In this document: positions 44,398 through 53,299 of the stretch, in pieces
How the letters are laid out: each line of letters opens with the position of its first letter
Position numbering within the stretch: the first letter of the stretch is position 1
Assembly (NCBI GenBank): GCA_963768585.1
Contig: CAVYIF010000009.1
Span: 62,001 to 126,000 of the forward strand
Reading direction: 5' to 3'
Origin: CAVUNY01 sp963768585
GTDB lineage: Bacteria; Chloroflexota; Anaerolineae; Anaerolineales; Anaerolineaceae
DNA length: 64,000 bases
Notes under the pieces: model-generated
Seen by the model: the letters and a program-made list of their open reading frames with translations, nothing else
Told to the model about the DNA's origin: nothing
Databases searched by the model: none
Program-made: the position numbers and the translations under genes

Positions 44398-46356
44398 ATG
44401 TTTAAGAGTCGTATATTCCCTGTTTTACTCATTCTGGTGTTCATCTTTTCGGCCTGTACGCCAGCAGCCACCCAGGCGCCGGCTGCCACCCAGGCACCCG
44501 CTGCTACCCAGGCACCTGCCGCGACAGATACGCCTGAGACTCCCAAGTATAGTGAGTCTCCGATGCTGACTGAAATGGTAAATGCCGGCAAGCTGCCCCC
44601 AGTTGAGCAACGTTTACCCCTTGAACCATTTAGTGTCGGACCGGGCACATTGATCACAACCACTAACTTGCCCGATTGGCAGCCAGGTAAATATGGCGGC
44701 ACCATGCATTTTGCCAATGCATCCGCCAACTGGAATCCCGATATCTTTATCATGGCGAACGAGAATTTTCTGTGCGCTCCGGGTATTGGTCTCGAAGGTC
44801 TCGAACCTTGCATCCTCAAGTCTTACAAGGTCGAAGATGACAATAAGGTCTTCACTTTTGAGCTTCGCAAAGGGTTGAAGTGGTCCGATGGTGAACCGGT
44901 AACTACCGAAGATGTCCGGTTTGTATATGAGGACCAATACCAGAATGAAAAGCTTTACCCATCTTTCCCGGCTGAATTCCGCGCCGGCGGCGACCCCAAC
45001 GGCGAGCCGATGAAGATGGAAATTCTCGATGATTACACCTTCCGCATGACCTCTGCAGCACCGTACGGCGGTTTGCTGCGCGAGATCAGCATTAAGGGCT
45101 GGCACGGTTATACGGATCTTCTACAACCCGCTCATTACCTGAAAGCCTACCACATCAAGTACACGACCCTGGACAAGCTGCAGGCAGACCTGGATCGCCT
45201 TAACCTGACCGATGAGTGGTGGCAGGTCTTCACCGACAAACGCTGCCTGAACTGGGATATGACTAATCCCAAGTGCGCCGGTTACCCCACCCTGAACCCG
45301 TGGGTCCCGACGGATTCCGGTACTGCGCAGCTCCTCACCTTCGAGCGCAATCCTTATTACTGGAAAGTGGATACAAGTGGCCAGCAGTTGCCATACATCG
45401 ACAAGCTGGTTTCCCAGCAGGTCAATGATGTTGAAGCACTCACGCTCAAGGTGTTGAACGGTGATGTGGATTATGTTCGTGAAAGCACGGCTCTGGTCAA
45501 ACTGCCTCTCTACAAACAGAATGCGGATAAAGCTGGCTTCAAGGTTACCCTGATGGATAACCACGTTGATCCGACCGCGCTGTTCATCAACTACACCTAT
45601 GATGATCCAATCTTCCGCCAGGTAGTCAATGACATCCGCTTCCGCCAGGCGATCAATTACGCTATCAATCGCCAGGAGATCATAGACAATGTCTATTTCG
45701 GCCTGGCAAGTTTACCGGAACTGGTGCCAAGCGAGTACAGCGTTGAGAAGGCTAAAAAGCTGCTGGATGAAATGGGCATGGACAAGATGGATGCGGATGG
45801 CTACCGGCTTGGTCCGGATGGAAAACCATTCACTATCTTACTTGAGCACGGCGCATGGGCGCCTGATATTGTCCCGGCGGTGGAGCTGCTGGTCGCTCAC
45901 TTAAAAGCGGTCGGTATCAGATTGGATGCCAAACAGGAAGACCCCAGTCTGGTCGGTACGAAACAGGCTGCCAATCAAGTGCAAGCCACGGTGATCTGGG
46001 ATGTCCAGCCGATGTGGAAAAATGGCACCTGGACAGACTATGTGCCCCAGACCAATTGGGGAACGCTGTGGAGAGACTGGTATGCCTCCGCTGGACAGTC
46101 GGGTGAAGAACCCCCTGCCGATATAAAACAGTTATATAAGGATAATGAGGGTCGCACTGCGGCTGTTCCAAACTCTGCTGAAGATATTGCACTGACCGAA
46201 GACATTTATCGGATCTTACACGATGATCTTTGGATCATCCCCCTGGCAGAGAAAGTCAACTATGCGATGATTTCCTCAACAAAACTGGGAAATGTTCCGA
46301 TTTCAGGTCAGGCAATCGGGGCAGACTACAGTGGTGAACAATTCTTCTTCAAATAG
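44398..46356 (+). CDS. ABC transporter substrate-binding protein, family 5 (oligopeptide/oligosaccharide type)
   Basis: A 652-residue lipoprotein. The signal peptide ends in the lipobox FIFSAC (Cys19), followed by a threefold ATQAPA repeat linker. The SBP_bac_5 core contains YKVEDDNKVFTFELRKGLKWSDGEPVTTEDV (about 144-174, quoted by position), PYYWKVDTSGQQLPYIDKL and VRFRQAINYAINRQEII-like blocks of DppA/OppA/CbpA proteins. AGAGGAGAAAGTT precedes the ATG. Remarkably, no permease or ATPase genes follow; a strong hairpin comes next and then URO-D-like genes. It must work with a transporter elsewhere or be a sensor. Confidence 0.9.
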   Translation: MFKSRIFPVLLILVFIFSACTPAATQAPAATQAPAATQAPAATDTPETPKYSESPMLTEMVNAGKLPPVEQRLPLEPFSVGPGTLITTTNLPDWQPGKYGGTMHFANASANWNPDIFIMANENFLCAPGIGLEGLEPCILKSYKVEDDNKVFTFELRKGLKWSDGEPVTTEDVRFVYEDQYQNEKLYPSFPAEFRAGGDPNGEPMKMEILDDYTFRMTSAAPYGGLLREISIKGWHGYTDLLQPAHYLKAYHIKYTTLDKLQADLDRLNLTDEWWQVFTDKRCLNWDMTNPKCAGYPTLNPWVPTDSGTAQLLTFERNPYYWKVDTSGQQLPYIDKLVSQQVNDVEALTLKVLNGDVDYVRESTALVKLPLYKQNADKAGFKVTLMDNHVDPTALFINYTYDDPIFRQVVNDIRFRQAINYAINRQEIIDNVYFGLASLPELVPSEYSVEKAKKLLDEMGMDKMDADGYRLGPDGKPFTILLEHGAWAPDIVPAVELLVAHLKAVGIRLDAKQEDPSLVGTKQAANQVQATVIWDVQPMWKNGTWTDYVPQTNWGTLWRDWYASAGQSGEEPPADIKQLYKDNEGRTAAVPNSAEDIALTEDIYRILHDDLWIIPLAEKVNYAMISSTKLGNVPISGQAIGADYSGEQFFFK

Positions 46357-46405
46357 AGAGGATCACAGCACTGATTGTATCGTGCTGTCTCACCAAATAA
46401 TATAA

Positions 46406-46453
46406 AACATTCTGGGGCCGTCCAGCTAGGACAGTAGACGGCCCCAGAATGTT
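46406..46453 (+). terminator. Strong hairpin after the binding-protein gene
   Basis: A 17-bp perfect stem (AACATTCTGGGGCCGTC and its complement) with a 14-base loop that can itself form GTCC/GGAC. It has no long U-tract. It lies 50 bases after the stop and 75 before the next start, so it may attenuate or stabilise the mRNA end between the two genes. Confidence 0.6.
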
Positions 46454-46527
46454 AAATCCGTGCAAACTGGGCAAGCCATTCCTATGTAATTCACAAGAAT
46501 TTGCAGTTTCTTGTGGTGAGGTTTTCA

Positions 46528-47595
46528 ATGTTAACGAAACGAGAACGTGTGATGCGCACGGTCAAATTCCAGGAAACCGACTATACCCCAATCTATGATA
46601 TCTTTCAGAATGACGGGCTGATCGAACACTACGCCGGGGAACCCATCACGCCTGAAAATGGATACCGCGTGAAGGGGATCGTAATTGGCAAAACGCTGGA
46701 CATGACCCGCATGCCAGACGGTCCCTCAACTCCTCGGGAAGAACTGGACGAAAATGGTTTCCTGATCCGTTATGAGCGCTGGACAAACTGGATAATTAAG
46801 CGTCCATTTGATTCTGAGACTGCGATGGTTGACTTTGTCCGGCGCGATACTGAAAAGATTAACAAGTTTCAGTTCGATGCGGTATACCGCCAGCGGTTTC
46901 ACGCCTGGCTGGATCAATGCAATGCATATTCTGCTGCAGGCGACCCGACTGGACGGGGTGATCCGACCGTATTGATCAACGAGTCCGGCGTAGGATTGGA
47001 TGGGATTTTCCATCTTTTAGGGTGGGAGTTCTTTACCACCTTGATGATGGATTATCCGGAAGTATTGGACGCTTATTTGGAAGCGCGCAACCAGGCCGAA
47101 TTGCGCCGGGTTGCTGCGATTGCCGATCCTAAAATTCTGCCCATCGTTCTGACCTATGATGATATTGCCTATAAAACCTCGACCCTGATTTCCCCGAAGT
47201 GGCTGCGTAAAAATTGGGTGCCCCGCCTGAAACGTCTTGTGGATGCATGGCATACCAGGGATACCATATGCGTGTACCACTCGGATGGAAATCTTTGGCC
47301 GATATTGGATGATCTGGTTTCTGCTGGAATCGATGGATTAAATCCCTTGGAGGTATTGGCCGGAATGACAGTGAAGGAAGTCCGGCAGAAATATCCGCAT
47401 CTATTTCTGACAGGCGGAATTGATGTCAGTCAGTTGCTTACTTTTGGTACGGTTGAAGAAGTAAGGGAGGTTTGCCGGCAAACAATTCAAGATGCTGGCG
47501 GTCTGGGTTATTTCATTGGTTCGTCAACTGAGCTGCATTGGGATGTGAAACCTGAAAATGCAATCGCCATGTTTGAGACCGCCTGGGGAAAATGA
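46528..47595 (+). CDS. URO-D-like (uroporphyrinogen decarboxylase family) protein 1
   Basis: About 355 residues from ATG 46528 (GTGAGG seven bases upstream; the TTG at 46501 is also in frame). It belongs to the URO-D/methyltransferase (MtaA-CmuA) superfamily: TKRERVMRTVKFQETDYTPIYDIFQ at the N-terminus, a central LLGWEFFTTLMMDYPEVLDAYLEA block and the C-terminal VCVYHSDGN with His in the metal-ligand position and GIDVSQLLTFGTVEEV. The usual HxCx(n)C Zn site of MtaA-type methyltransferases is not visible. Three bases separate it from a paralogue, so both are one transcript. Function unknown; true URO-D of haem synthesis is unlikely given this context. Confidence 0.85.
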   Translation: MLTKRERVMRTVKFQETDYTPIYDIFQNDGLIEHYAGEPITPENGYRVKGIVIGKTLDMTRMPDGPSTPREELDENGFLIRYERWTNWIIKRPFDSETAMVDFVRRDTEKINKFQFDAVYRQRFHAWLDQCNAYSAAGDPTGRGDPTVLINESGVGLDGIFHLLGWEFFTTLMMDYPEVLDAYLEARNQAELRRVAAIADPKILPIVLTYDDIAYKTSTLISPKWLRKNWVPRLKRLVDAWHTRDTICVYHSDGNLWPILDDLVSAGIDGLNPLEVLAGMTVKEVRQKYPHLFLTGGIDVSQLLTFGTVEEVREVCRQTIQDAGGLGYFIGSSTELHWDVKPENAIAMFETAWGK

Positions 47596-47598
47596 CTT

Positions 47599-48573
47599 AT
47601 GAATTCTTACGAACGGGTTTTAGCAACAATCCAACACAGACAGGCTGATCGCATGCCTGTGTATGGCTGGACCAGAGCCAATCTGGAAAAGCCGATCAGC
47701 GAAGCATATGGTTCTGTCGATGCTTTTGAGGATCATTTTGAATTTGACCTGGTGCATTTGTTTGGTGGTCCAGGCCCTCACCCGGTGGGTGTTGTGCGCC
47801 AGGATGAAAGTAATGCCCCGTCTATTCTGCCGGAAGAGTACCTGGATGTGCCGCTCAATGATCCGAACGATCAAAGCACTTACCAGAACATCATCAAGGA
47901 TATTGCCAACTACAAAGGAAAGCGCGGTCGTTTCGTTTACGTGCAAACACCGGGGATTTTCGAATGCCTGAACGGTGTTTTTGGGATCGAGAACCACCTG
48001 CTCTATCTGGCCCTTTATCCGGATGAACTCCAACGCGTTTACCGCCGCCAGGCCGAATGGAACCGTGCCTTTGCTATGAACTGCATCGACCTGGGGGTCG
48101 ACATGGTGCATGTATCGGATGACTGGGGTGGTCAGAGCGGCATGCTCTTTAGCCCGCGGACCTGGTGGAAATTGATTTACCCCAACCACGAAGTAACCGT
48201 CCGTGCGGTGCAGGCACGGGGTGTGCCGATCAGCATGCACAGTGATGGCAATATCAACGCGGTGATCGACGGCGTCATCAAGTTAGGCTATCAGGTTATC
48301 CATCCATGGCAAGAATCGGCCGGGATGAGCCTGACGAATTTCAAAGAGAACTACAGCCAGCACTTTACCGTCATGGGTGGGTTGGATGTGCAGACTACCA
48401 TCGGATTCGGCAAAATAGACTTTCTAAAAGCGGAGATTGAGCGCGTCATCCAGATGTTTGAAGATGGCGGCCTGATCTTCTGCACCTCTCACTATATCCA
48501 GGATCATTGCAGTCTGGAGGAGCTGGTGGCAGCTTATGAACTGGTGCATGAATTGGTGCATAAAAAAAATTGA
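47599..48573 (+). CDS. URO-D-like (uroporphyrinogen decarboxylase family) protein 2
   Basis: A 324-residue paralogue of the preceding protein: N-terminus SYERVLATIQHRQADRMPVYG, central DMVHVSDDWGGQSGMLFSPRTWWKLIYPNH and C-terminal ISMHSDGNINAVIDGVIKLGYQVIHPWQESAGM with VMGGLDVQTTIGFG (stated by position, about 160-280). These blocks define the uncharacterised URO-D-like branch often found with sugar or methyl-compound genes in Chloroflexota and Firmicutes. No corrinoid protein gene lies nearby. The HSDGN motif offers a His and Asp as possible metal ligands. The two proteins may form a heteromer. Confidence 0.85.
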   Translation: MNSYERVLATIQHRQADRMPVYGWTRANLEKPISEAYGSVDAFEDHFEFDLVHLFGGPGPHPVGVVRQDESNAPSILPEEYLDVPLNDPNDQSTYQNIIKDIANYKGKRGRFVYVQTPGIFECLNGVFGIENHLLYLALYPDELQRVYRRQAEWNRAFAMNCIDLGVDMVHVSDDWGGQSGMLFSPRTWWKLIYPNHEVTVRAVQARGVPISMHSDGNINAVIDGVIKLGYQVIHPWQESAGMSLTNFKENYSQHFTVMGGLDVQTTIGFGKIDFLKAEIERVIQMFEDGGLIFCTSHYIQDHCSLEELVAAYELVHELVHKKN

Positions 48574-48690
48574 GCTTCCCCTGATAACATTTCGCCTATG
48601 GTTCGGATCTTTTGTAGGTCTTTGGGCCCTGGAACAGATATAAAGGAAATCCCTGGACAATCTAGGTGTGGATGGATAGGTTGCACCACG

Positions 48691-48727
48691 CTGCTCCTGC
48701 GAAACCGTTTGAATTACGCAGGAGCAG
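48691..48727. terminator. Hairpin between convergent transcripts
   Basis: An 11-bp perfect stem (CTGCTCCTGCG and its complement) with a 15-base loop lies between the URO-D pair and the converging efflux operon. Confidence 0.55.
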
Positions 48728-48747
48728 TGGATGCGATTTACAGGACA

Positions 48748-50076
48748 TCAGAAGGTTACATCGGCAGGCATCCCAGGTTTGAGTAGTAGATCCTTATTCG
48801 GCACGCGGATCTTTATTGCGTACACAGTGGCCTTGCGGCCTTCCACAGTCTGGACATTGCTGGGGGTGAACTCAGCTTCGCTGGAAATGAATTCAACGGT
48901 TCCACTAAATTTCTGACCAGGGAAGGAATCGACGGTGATCGATACAGCCTGCCCGATTTGGATCTGCCCATACTTGTCCTCCGGAATATAGATGGTCAGG
49001 TGGACCTCTTCGAGCTGGCTGATCGTCATCACCGTTCCGCCGGGAGCGACCAGTTCGCCAACCTCAAGGTTGCGAGCCGAGACCAGGCCAGCAAAAGGCG
49101 CTTTGATGGCGCTCTTCGCCAACTGCAGGTCGAGCAGTTTCAAAGCGGCCCTGGCCTGGGCTACGCCATTGGTGGCCTGGGCTACCCCTGCTTCGGCTTG
49201 CTTCACGCCCGCGCTGGCCGTCTGAAGCTGAAGGGATTGGTTGCCGGTTTGCAGGCCTGACAGTTGGTCTTGAGCGTTATCCAATCGGGCCTGGGCCGCT
49301 GCCACCCGGCCGCGGGCTTCTAATACAGATTTGGCGGTCGCGGTGCTCAGCATACTGTTGTAAGCGGATTGGGCAGCATTTAGCTCGTTTTCGGCTACGT
49401 CGCGGTTGTCCTGAGCGGCGTTCTTCAAATTTTCATTTTCTTTGGCTGTTTCAGCCTGGGTGAGGGTCAACCGAGCCACCCGGTATGCCGCCTGAGCTTC
49501 GGCCAGTCTTTTTTCGGCTGTGATGAAGTCTTTATCATTGGCTTTTGCCAGTTCATTTTTTAAATTTGCAAGTTCGGCATTCAAAGCAGTTTGGGCAGCA
49601 TCCACTTCGGCCTGGGCAGCGGTGATTAACTCATCCTTTTCAAAATACCAATTAGGCAATTTGAAGGTGCTTTCAACATCGGCGGTCCACAAGCCGTTAC
49701 GGGCAGGTGTATCCTGCTGCTGGACGGATTGCAAGGTCAGGTTGTACTGTGTCTGAGCGCTCTGCAGCTGGGCGTTGGCAGCATCCAGGGAAGCGTTAGC
49801 GACGTCCACGGCAGCCGCGGCCTGATCGCGCTGAGCCTGCAGGATCTGATCGTCCAGGCGGAAAAGGACGTCGCCAACCTGGACGGTGTCGCCCTCAGCC
49901 GCGTTGATGTCTGCGACCTTGCCGCCTAATTCGGATGCGACTTTCGCATCGGTTCCCGCAATGATCCCTGATGCCGTCAGAGCGCTATCAGCGCTGCCGT
50001 CTGTGAATATGGAACAACTGCTCAACGCCAGAGCCAGTATCAAGGCCGTAAAAATAAAAGCATGATTATGTTTCAT
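48748..50076 (-). CDS. HlyD/MacA-type periplasmic adaptor lipoprotein
   Basis: A 442-residue membrane-fusion-type protein. The signal ends in LALALSSC (lipobox, Cys21). A biotinyl/lipoyl-like half (GTDAKVASELGGKVADINAAEGDTV, about 41-65) is followed by a long Ala/Gln-rich coiled coil (about 75-290), the second lipoyl half (IKAPFAGLVSARNLEVGELVAPGG) and a beta-barrel (LTIYIPEDKYGQIQIG). It is the last gene of the ABC operon, 24 bases after the permease. In a monoderm-like Chloroflexota cell it would act as an extracellular adaptor of the exporter. The coiled coil is long, with strong heptad bias. Confidence 0.9.
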   Translation of the reverse strand: MKHNHAFIFTALILALALSSCSIFTDGSADSALTASGIIAGTDAKVASELGGKVADINAAEGDTVQVGDVLFRLDDQILQAQRDQAAAAVDVANASLDAANAQLQSAQTQYNLTLQSVQQQDTPARNGLWTADVESTFKLPNWYFEKDELITAAQAEVDAAQTALNAELANLKNELAKANDKDFITAEKRLAEAQAAYRVARLTLTQAETAKENENLKNAAQDNRDVAENELNAAQSAYNSMLSTATAKSVLEARGRVAAAQARLDNAQDQLSGLQTGNQSLQLQTASAGVKQAEAGVAQATNGVAQARAALKLLDLQLAKSAIKAPFAGLVSARNLEVGELVAPGGTVMTISQLEEVHLTIYIPEDKYGQIQIGQAVSITVDSFPGQKFSGTVEFISSEAEFTPSNVQTVEGRKATVYAIKIRVPNKDLLLKPGMPADVTF

Positions 50077-50100
50077 GAAAAGCCTCCAGTTTTTGATACT

Positions 50101-51234
50101 TTACAATCTTTTCCGAAATACCAGCACGCTGGCAACAAAATAGGATATGCTGAGCACAATCAATGGCACGATGGATGACCACCACATGCTGCTTGCGGCC
50201 ACGCCGCGCAAGATGATGCCGCGCGAGATGGTCAGATAATGGGTTACCGGCAGCAGATCGCTGTAAATATGCGAAAGCAAGGGCATGTTTTCGCGCGGGA
50301 ACATCAATCCGGAAAGGATAATAGCCGGGATGAGGATAATAAATACAGCCAGGTAGATCGCCTGCATTTGAGATTGCGCCAGGTTTGAAATTAATACCCC
50401 CATACCCAACGAGCCAATAATAAAAATCAAGCTGGTTCCCACCAATTCCCAAAAGCTGCCCGTCACCTCTACACCAAAGAGCACCTTGCTTAGCAACAAC
50501 AGGGCAAACAGGTTGAACAGGCTGACCAGCAAATACGGAATGATCTTACCCAGCATCAACTCCCATGACTTGATCGATGTGACAATCAACTGCTCCATGG
50601 TGCCTTGCTCGCGTTCCTTGACAATGGCCAGTGCCGAAAGGAGCAGGGCCTGCACCTGCAAGATAATCGGGATCAGACCCGGGATCATGTAGAGCTTCTG
50701 ATCACTGTTGGGGTTGTACAAGGTCTTCAGAAAAGTTGCCACCGGCAAATTCAGGCCAGTGCTGTTTGACATACGCACGATTTTCTGAACGAGGATACGC
50801 TGAGCAGCCATCTGGCTGATGGCGCTTAATTTAAGCTGGATGGTCTGAACGTTGGTTGGGTCGGCTGAGCCGTTAACGTAAAACTGAACACTGGCTGTCT
50901 CGCCAGTATCAAATTTCCGACCAAAGTCTTCTGGGATGAAGATCCCTACCTGGATCTGACCGCTGTCCATCAATACCAGCATTTCATCTTCGCTTAAGAC
51001 GTCGTAGACTATCTTGAAGTCTCCGCTGGCAGTGAAATATTCGATATAGCGCCGGCTGGCATCCGTTTTCGAAAGATCGACGATCGTCATGGGTATCTCG
51101 CTGCTTGTACCAGAAATGCCGTAGCCGAGTAAGATCAGCAGCAAACCGGGCAATAACAAAATTAACCCCAGGGTGCGCGGGTCACGCCAGATGTGATAAA
51201 TCTCCTTACGCATGATGGTCCATAAACGTTCCAT
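50101..51234 (-). CDS. ABC-2 type exporter permease
   Basis: A 377-residue membrane protein: one N-terminal helix (about 22-42), a ~130-residue extracellular domain (about 45-175, PMTIVDLSKTDASRRYIEYF) and five C-terminal helices, the YhhJ/YbhR plan. EREQGTMEQLIVTSIKSWELMLGKIIPYLL (about 210-240) is the family's conserved coupling segment. It is three bases from the second ATPase gene. By family it exports drugs, lipids or peptides; the substrate is unknown. Confidence 0.9.
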   Translation of the reverse strand: MERLWTIMRKEIYHIWRDPRTLGLILLLPGLLLILLGYGISGTSSEIPMTIVDLSKTDASRRYIEYFTASGDFKIVYDVLSEDEMLVLMDSGQIQVGIFIPEDFGRKFDTGETASVQFYVNGSADPTNVQTIQLKLSAISQMAAQRILVQKIVRMSNSTGLNLPVATFLKTLYNPNSDQKLYMIPGLIPIILQVQALLLSALAIVKEREQGTMEQLIVTSIKSWELMLGKIIPYLLVSLFNLFALLLLSKVLFGVEVTGSFWELVGTSLIFIIGSLGMGVLISNLAQSQMQAIYLAVFIILIPAIILSGLMFPRENMPLLSHIYSDLLPVTHYLTISRGIILRGVAASSMWWSSIVPLIVLSISYFVASVLVFRKRL

Positions 51235-51237
51235 AAG

Positions 51238-52194
51238 CTATTCTCCTGAAGAGGGCGCGGTGCGCTGCTGGTGCTGCTGCACCAGGTAAAGAAATACGTC
51301 TTCCAACGAAGGTGGGATCGGATCGATCCGCGCCACGACAATTCCCGCCTGGGTCAGCACAGCCTGGATCGTTTCCTGGTAACTCGGGTCGGCCAGAGAG
51401 ACGTGCAGTTGGGCGCCATGAATCGTGGCCTCAAGCACGCCCGCTGTCTGTTCCAGGATCCGTTCGGCATCCACCGGGCGTTCGCAATCCACCTGCAGCA
51501 GGTAACCAGGAAGTTGATCGCGCAGCGTATCCGGGCTGGCCAACGCAATCAACTCCCCGCCGTACATCATACCCACCGAATTACAGTATTCGGCCTCATC
51601 CATGTAATGGGTCGTCGCCAGGATGCTGGTGCCCTCACTGGCCATCTGGTAAATCAGATCCCAGAACTCGCGCCGCGAGACCGGGTCCACCCCGGCGGTG
51701 GCTTCGTCCAGAAAAAGCATCGGCGGTTTATGGACGATGGCACAGGCCAGGGCCAACCGTTGGCGCCAGGCTCCAGACAGGTTGCGGGTGAGCTTATTTC
51801 GATGATCCCCCAACCCTCCTGCCTCGATCAATTCGGCGATGCGTTGGTTGCGCTGCGCGCGGGGAACGCCGTAAATCGATGCATAAAATGACAGGTTCTC
51901 GAGCGGGGTCAGGTCGTTGTACAACGAGAATTTCTGGGACATGTAGCCGATGCGTTTTTTGATCTCTTCCGGTTCACGCGCCACGTCATAACCCAACACA
52001 GTCGCCGAACCGCCCGTAGGCGTCAGGATGCCGCTCAGCATGCGGATGGTGGTGGTCTTCCCGGCTCCATTGGGACCGAGCAACCCAAATATTTCGCCGC
52101 GTGGGATATAAAAATTGATCTGGTTTACGGCAATGAACTTGCCAAAATGGCGGCTTAGATCATGAGTTTCAACCGTATAGGTGGTTTCACTCAT
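51238..52194 (-). CDS. ABC exporter ATP-binding protein (second in operon)
   Basis: A 318-residue ATPase. Walker A GPNGAGKTT (about 39-47), Q-loop (YMSQKFSLYNDLTPLENL), signature LSGAWRQRLALA, Walker B LFLDEATAGVD and switch His in ATTHYMDEAE. The signature has Ala for the second Gly of LSGG, while the partner (52187-53140) keeps LSGGM. The pair may therefore form a heterodimer with one weakened ATP site, as in several heteromeric ABC exporters. It overlaps the upstream ATPase gene by eight bases. Confidence 0.9.
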   Translation of the reverse strand: MSETTYTVETHDLSRHFGKFIAVNQINFYIPRGEIFGLLGPNGAGKTTTIRMLSGILTPTGGSATVLGYDVAREPEEIKKRIGYMSQKFSLYNDLTPLENLSFYASIYGVPRAQRNQRIAELIEAGGLGDHRNKLTRNLSGAWRQRLALACAIVHKPPMLFLDEATAGVDPVSRREFWDLIYQMASEGTSILATTHYMDEAEYCNSVGMMYGGELIALASPDTLRDQLPGYLLQVDCERPVDAERILEQTAGVLEATIHGAQLHVSLADPSYQETIQAVLTQAGIVVARIDPIPPSLEDVFLYLVQQHQQRTAPSSGE

Positions 52195-53140
52195 GCTGAC
52201 CTCGCTGTTTCATCACCAGGTGGACGAATACGTCCTCCATCCCCGGCCGAACAGAGCGTAAAAGGCGCACATCGAGTTTTTCCTCGGCAAAAAGGTTCTT
52301 TAAGGTTTGCATGACCTGGTCGACTTTGCCGTTGTCGTTGGGGACCGCCATTCGCAACCGGTCACCGACCGGACGCCACGCCATATTCCCGGCGACGTCG
52401 CGTACTATACGACGCATCTCCTTGCGCGGTTTTGCCTTTACCTCAATGATGGAAAAAGCCAGCGTGTGCTCCAATTCCTCCGGAGTACCGCTGGCTAATA
52501 ACTGACCTTCGTATAACATCCCCACCTTGTGGCAGCGTTCGGCTTCGTCCATATAGGGCGTACTAAGCAGCACCGTGACCCCCTGCTGGACGATTGCAGA
52601 CAGAATCAACCAGAGTTCCCGGCGTGAAACCGGGTCGACCCCGGTAGAAGGTTCATCCAGCAGAAGTATTTGGGGAGAGTGGATCATCGCGCAAGCCAGG
52701 GCTAACTTTTTTTTCATGCCGCCGGAGAGTTTTTCGGCGCGAAATTTCTGAAAAGGCGCCAGACGGGTAAAATCCAACATTTCTTCGATCCGAATGGCTT
52801 TCTTATCCGCAGGCATGCGGTGGATATCGGCAAAGAAATTCAGGTTTTCCATCACTGTCAAATCCGGGTACAGGCTGAAATTTTGGGGCATGTACCCGAT
52901 ATTCTCTCGGACCAGTTCAGTCTTTTTGGATATGTCATACCCACCCAGGCTGGCGCTGCCGCTGCTTGGTTCCACGACCGAGGCCAGCATCCTGAGGGAT
53001 GTGGTCTTGCCCGCGCCATCTGGCCCAACCAACCCATAAAGCTGCCCGCGTGGAATGAGCAGGTCAAGGCTGCCCACGGCTGGCTGACCCTGTTTGGAAA
53101 AGCGTTTATTCAGCCCGTGAGCTTCTATCGCGATTTCCAT
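52187..53140 (-). CDS. ABC exporter ATP-binding protein (first in operon)
   Basis: A 317-residue ATPase from ATG 53140 (GGAGGAAAGCAAT just upstream; five codons longer in frame is possible). Walker A GPDGAGKTTSL, signature LSGGMKKKLALA, Walker B LLLDEPSTGVD, and the D-loop/switch STPYMDEAERC, in which the usual switch His reads Pro (STPYM). The C-terminal ~90 residues form the regulatory domain of the YhhI/YbhF type. It heads the exporter operon and is divergent from the two-component genes across a 159-base gap with a shared control region. Confidence 0.9.
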   Translation of the reverse strand: MEIAIEAHGLNKRFSKQGQPAVGSLDLLIPRGQLYGLVGPDGAGKTTSLRMLASVVEPSSGSASLGGYDISKKTELVRENIGYMPQNFSLYPDLTVMENLNFFADIHRMPADKKAIRIEEMLDFTRLAPFQKFRAEKLSGGMKKKLALACAMIHSPQILLLDEPSTGVDPVSRRELWLILSAIVQQGVTVLLSTPYMDEAERCHKVGMLYEGQLLASGTPEELEHTLAFSIIEVKAKPRKEMRRIVRDVAGNMAWRPVGDRLRMAVPNDNGKVDQVMQTLKNLFAEEKLDVRLLRSVRPGMEDVFVHLVMKQRGQHE

Positions 53141-53299
53141 ATTGCTTTCCTCCAAGCCGCATTTTATGCGATCATCTCATCTCCCGGTAGTTGTCATGCG
53201 CCACCAACCTGGGTGACGCGCGTAACCAACCACAATGATGCCTGTCACCAGACTTTTTTTATATGTTTTCTACCGGGTGGTATGTGATATTATGTTTTT

